NCBI RefSeq assembly: GCF_014196515.1
Contig: NZ_JACIDV010000011.1
Span: 62,001-126,000 of the forward strand
Source of the DNA: Rhizobium skierniewicense
GTDB taxonomy: Bacteria; Pseudomonadota; Alphaproteobacteria; Rhizobiales; Rhizobiaceae
Direction: 5' to 3'
Length of the DNA stretch: 64,000 nt
Positions within the stretch are counted from its first letter, which is position 1. Every line of letters begins with the position of its first letter. The position numbers and the translations under genes are program-made. The notes below the pieces were generated by a model. The model searched no databases. It saw nothing but the letters and a program-made list of their open reading frames with translations, and was not told the origin of the DNA. Below are positions 61,469 to 64,000 of the stretch, piece by piece.

Positions 61469-63346
61469 ATGGAAAACTTCTCGAAACGTCGCCGCACGGT
61501 GACGCTTGAGCGCATGGCCTATGCGCTCACTCTCAAGTCGGCAGCACGGCTGGGCGGTGCCTTTAAAACAAATGAGATCGGTCGGCATATCGTGATTGTC
61601 CTACGGATCCCTTCTGGATCCGTACTTGACGAATATGTCGCCGCAGCAAGCCTTCTGACGAGCACCAATGAGAGCCTTTCCAGCTTTGAAATCTCGTCAC
61701 CTAAACTCGGCACCAAAGGCGGTATTGATGGTGAACTGGTCAGCGGCCAATTGAAATCCAGGCGTTCTATCCTCATCATCTGGCCGTCGGAACATGGGTT
61801 GCCAAGAGAAATCGACCTGGCGGCCGACCGAGTTGTAGACGTCGGTGCGGTAAGACCATTCCATCTGGCTGCCGCCGCGAAGGAGTTCTCGGGCCAGAAT
61901 GTCGATATGGCGGATGCGCGGAAGATGCTGGAGCATCCTCTTGCAGAAGTCTTTGCTGCCTTCAGGGCAGGAAGACCTGTCTCGGACGTTCTGGCGCGAC
62001 TTGCCGCACTTAAGACAGATACGCAACCGCCTGTCGTGGAAACCTCGCCACCTCTCGATCATCTTGTAGGTTACGGTGACGCGAAGACTTGGGGACTGTC
62101 TCTGGCGAGAGACATCGCTGCGTGGAGAGACGGAAAGCTTGCCTGGTCAGACCTAGACCGGGGACTGCTCCTGAGCGGAGCGCCTGGAACAGGGAAGACG
62201 ATGTTCGCCAGCGCGCTCGCGCGGTCGTGCGGTGCACATCTGGTCGCGACGTCGGTCGCGCGGTGGCAGGCGGCCGGGCATCTCGACGACACTTTGAAAG
62301 CGATGCGCAGAAGTTTCGATGAGGCGAAGGCACAGAAGCCAAGCATTTTGTTGGTCGACGAGTTCGACGGTATCGGCGATAGAGATAAGGTTGTCGGAAC
62401 CGAACACGAAACCTATTGGAGACAGGTGATCAACTTCTTGCTCGAGTTGATCGACGGCCACGACAGGCTCGAAGGCGTCGTCGTCATCGGCGCCACCAAT
62501 CATCCGGAAGCGATCGACGCCGCTCTCCTGCGGCCGGGGCGGCTTGACCGGCATATTCGTATTCCGCTGCCGGATGCAGAGGAGCGAAAACATCTCTCGC
62601 GTACTTATTTCGGTACCCAGTTGTCAGACCGCGAGGTGGACGCGATCGCTGCGGCGACCGTTGGGTTAACCGGTGCGCATTTCCAGACAGTCGGTCGAGA
62701 CGCAAAGCGGCTTGCCCGTGCAGAGGGAAGGGCTGTTTCATATGCAGACGTGATGTCGGCTTTGCCACCAGCGAGAAAGATCACCGGGGGCGAGCGGAGG
62801 ACGATCGCCATTCACGAGGCGGGACATGCGGTCGTGGGGGTTCGACTGGGCGTCGGATTGTTGGACACCGTCGCCGTACCCTGGGAGGCCCATGCCGGAC
62901 AACCTTTAGGGTTTGCACATTTCGAGATCGAGGAAGACCAGCTTAGGGAGCGTCAAGGATGTCTTGATCAGATCGCCTTGCTGCTTGCAGGGAGAGCGGC
63001 GGAAGAGGTCATCCTTGGCACTGCGTTCGATGGCGCGGGTGATGCCGAGGGCTGCGACCTGCACATGGCAAGTGACCTTGCCACTAGGATGGAAGTTCAA
63101 CTTGGGATGGGAGAGGGGCTTGGCTACTTCAATTTGAAATCCGTCGAGCAACGCGATCGTTTCCGACGAAACAATCCTGACGTCGCCGCCCGCATCGAGC
63201 GTGGCCTCAGTCGAGAAATGGAGCGCAGCCGGGAAATCGTGACGCGTTTCCGGGACGCCATCGAAAGGATCGCCGACGTTCTGGTGGAGAAGGCAATTAT
63301 CGAGGGTGACGAAGTCAGGGCGATCATTCGGGAGACTTCAAGATGA
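61469..63346 (+). CDS. Soluble FtsH-like AAA+ ATPase with M41 zinc protease domain
   Basis: The 625-residue protein has an unfamiliar N-terminal domain (about 1-200, no membrane helices). The AAA+ module has Walker A GAPGTGKT (237-244), Walker B DEFD (297-300) and second-region GATNHPEAIDAALLRPGRLDRHIRI. An M41 peptidase domain follows with zinc motif HEAGH (449-453). Unlike FtsH it lacks N-terminal membrane anchors, so it is probably cytoplasmic. The ATG at 61469 is preferred; the open frame extends 33 codons upstream into the previous gene. Its stop overlaps the next start (ATGA). Confidence 0.88.
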   Translation: MENFSKRRRTVTLERMAYALTLKSAARLGGAFKTNEIGRHIVIVLRIPSGSVLDEYVAAASLLTSTNESLSSFEISSPKLGTKGGIDGELVSGQLKSRRSILIIWPSEHGLPREIDLAADRVVDVGAVRPFHLAAAAKEFSGQNVDMADARKMLEHPLAEVFAAFRAGRPVSDVLARLAALKTDTQPPVVETSPPLDHLVGYGDAKTWGLSLARDIAAWRDGKLAWSDLDRGLLLSGAPGTGKTMFASALARSCGAHLVATSVARWQAAGHLDDTLKAMRRSFDEAKAQKPSILLVDEFDGIGDRDKVVGTEHETYWRQVINFLLELIDGHDRLEGVVVIGATNHPEAIDAALLRPGRLDRHIRIPLPDAEERKHLSRTYFGTQLSDREVDAIAAATVGLTGAHFQTVGRDAKRLARAEGRAVSYADVMSALPPARKITGGERRTIAIHEAGHAVVGVRLGVGLLDTVAVPWEAHAGQPLGFAHFEIEEDQLRERQGCLDQIALLLAGRAAEEVILGTAFDGAGDAEGCDLHMASDLATRMEVQLGMGEGLGYFNLKSVEQRDRFRRNNPDVAARIERGLSREMERSREIVTRFRDAIERIADVLVEKAIIEGDEVRAIIRETSR

Positions 63347-63501
63347 GTGAGGGGATTCGACGTCGGCGTCGAATCGCAATTACGGTGGAAGCGGAACCGT
63401 GTCGTTGTTTCGCGGAGGATTTTCTGGGCGACCATCCATCTGATCGCTCTTCTCGGCACGAGTATTACAAGCAGATTGCTTGCGGGCATCGGGACGACTA
63501 A
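63343..63501 (+). CDS. Small hypothetical protein coupled to the protease
   Basis: The 52-residue product starts at ATG 63343 within the M41 protease stop codon. It is very basic at the start (SEGIRRRRRIAITVEAEPC) and ends HEYYKQIACGHRDD. With Cys and His spaced along its length it could bind metal, but no family is recognised. Translational coupling is the main evidence. Confidence 0.5.
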   Translation: MSEGIRRRRRIAITVEAEPCRCFAEDFLGDHPSDRSSRHEYYKQIACGHRDD

Positions 63502-63531
63502 TAACTGGTGAGGCTCAAGGGGAATCTAGAT

Positions 63532-64000
63532 TTGTACAACTTACTGATGATGGGCGATGACAGTGAGTGGAACGTTACGGTCGGAGACGTCCACGAAGCG
63601 TCGTTTCCGCTTGCTCGCTACCTCGAGTACACCGAAGCAAGCATCGAGGAGCGATTGAAGCCCATTACGGAGGAGGTCAAAGTTTTTCTCGGCCAATTGC
63701 CGGCTCTCTTCATGAGCGAACTACAGAACGACATTAGCGGTCGCTCGTACGTCAGAATTCGACTGGGTCAGGCATGGAATATCCGGATCGTCGGTGCCGA
63801 CCTCATATATAATTTCTGCATAAATCAGTTGTTTGGCGAGCATACCATTGTTGACAGGAAAGCTTTTGAAAGCGTTTTTGCGTTTGGGAAGTGGGAGCTA
63901 AGTCGAACCCACTGGGCGGTGAAGGATCGAGACCTTCAAGCAACTCTCGCGATCGCCGGAGTTTCCCCTCAGGTAGGTCAGGCTGGTGGCCTGCCGATCA
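63532..64000 (+). CDS. Unknown protein, 3' end beyond window
   Basis: The open frame from TTG 63532 (spaced 8 bases after AAGGGGA) or ATG 63547 runs to the window edge with no stop. About 156 residues are visible: YNLLMMGDDSEWNVTVGDVHEASFPLARYLEYTEASIEERLK, then a segment with RSYVRIRLGQAWNIRIVGADLIYNFCINQ. It looks like a genuine protein of mixed alpha/beta type. No family is recognised. It is probably the fourth gene of the LexA-controlled operon. Confidence 0.65.
   Translation, partial: MYNLLMMGDDSEWNVTVGDVHEASFPLARYLEYTEASIEERLKPITEEVKVFLGQLPALFMSELQNDISGRSYVRIRLGQAWNIRIVGADLIYNFCINQLFGEHTIVDRKAFESVFAFGKWELSRTHWAVKDRDLQATLAIAGVSPQVGQAGGLPI

Overview
The window looks like a chromosomal segment of a Rhizobiaceae member, most likely the Agrobacterium/Rhizobium group. 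This rests on a core block at 1-14.3 kb (hisI, folE, an IscU/NifU-like scaffold gene, yidD, thrS, a DUF2336 gene, an AI-2E transporter, an ABC exporter and a MOFRL glycerate kinase), on rhizobial-type intergenic repeats, on an alphaproteobacterial LexA box (GTTC-N7-GTTC) and on a Fur/Mur-like box. The species is an inference.

Layout. 1-14.3 kb is ordinary housekeeping sequence, with a small ParD/ParE-type toxin-antitoxin pair behind the thrS terminator. 14.3-17.5 kb is gene-poor and repeat-rich, with a DUF559 gene embedded in a repeated intergenic element and an HNH endonuclease gene broken by a frameshift. 17.6-24.6 kb is a leftward Tn7-like transposition operon (tnsA, a DDE transposase tnsB/tniA, a AAA+ tnsC/tniB and a large tniQ/tnsD-like gene), preceded by an unknown gene. 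25-31 kb is a junction zone. It holds an unknown 225-aa gene, a cytosine-methyltransferase-like protein with degenerate catalytic motifs, a divergent PIN/Phd-like pair, and two truncated pseudogenes (dinB and an NmrA-like reductase) joined end to end.

31-56 kb is a metal and metalloid resistance island. It carries a Zn/Cd/Pb P-type ATPase with two HMA domains, a PCu(A)C copper chaperone, an extra FtsI-like PBP, MntH with NadE and a CYP152 peroxygenase, an HMA-CDF fusion coupled to lspA, two MerR regulators, two L,D-transpeptidases, a second CDF exporter, DsbA/DsbB and a SCO protein. It ends in two arsenic clusters (arsR with a bile-acid-symporter-type permease; then arsR-arsN-arsC-acr3-arsC-arsH-MFS). 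Five promoters in this island have the 19-bp spacer and central dyad of MerR-activated promoters. Four share the half-site CTAGAGG and precede the P-type ATPase, an L,D-transpeptidase operon, dsbB-dsbA and the SCO gene. This suggests one MerR protein links metal export to envelope thiol and cell-wall maintenance.

56-64 kb begins with a 189-bp MITE-like element. An intact cytosine methyltransferase follows, homologous in architecture to the degenerate one at 25.9 kb. It is divergent from a PD-(D/E)xK-type nuclease gene and a translationally coupled unknown gene, together a candidate restriction-modification or defence locus. The last operon starts with a promoter overlapped by a LexA box. It encodes a TnsA-N-like protein, a soluble FtsH-like AAA+/M41 protease, a 52-aa protein and an unknown protein that runs off the window. 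This DNA-damage-controlled operon and the paired methyltransferases are the least familiar features here. All calls come from reading motifs and context by eye; no database search was possible.
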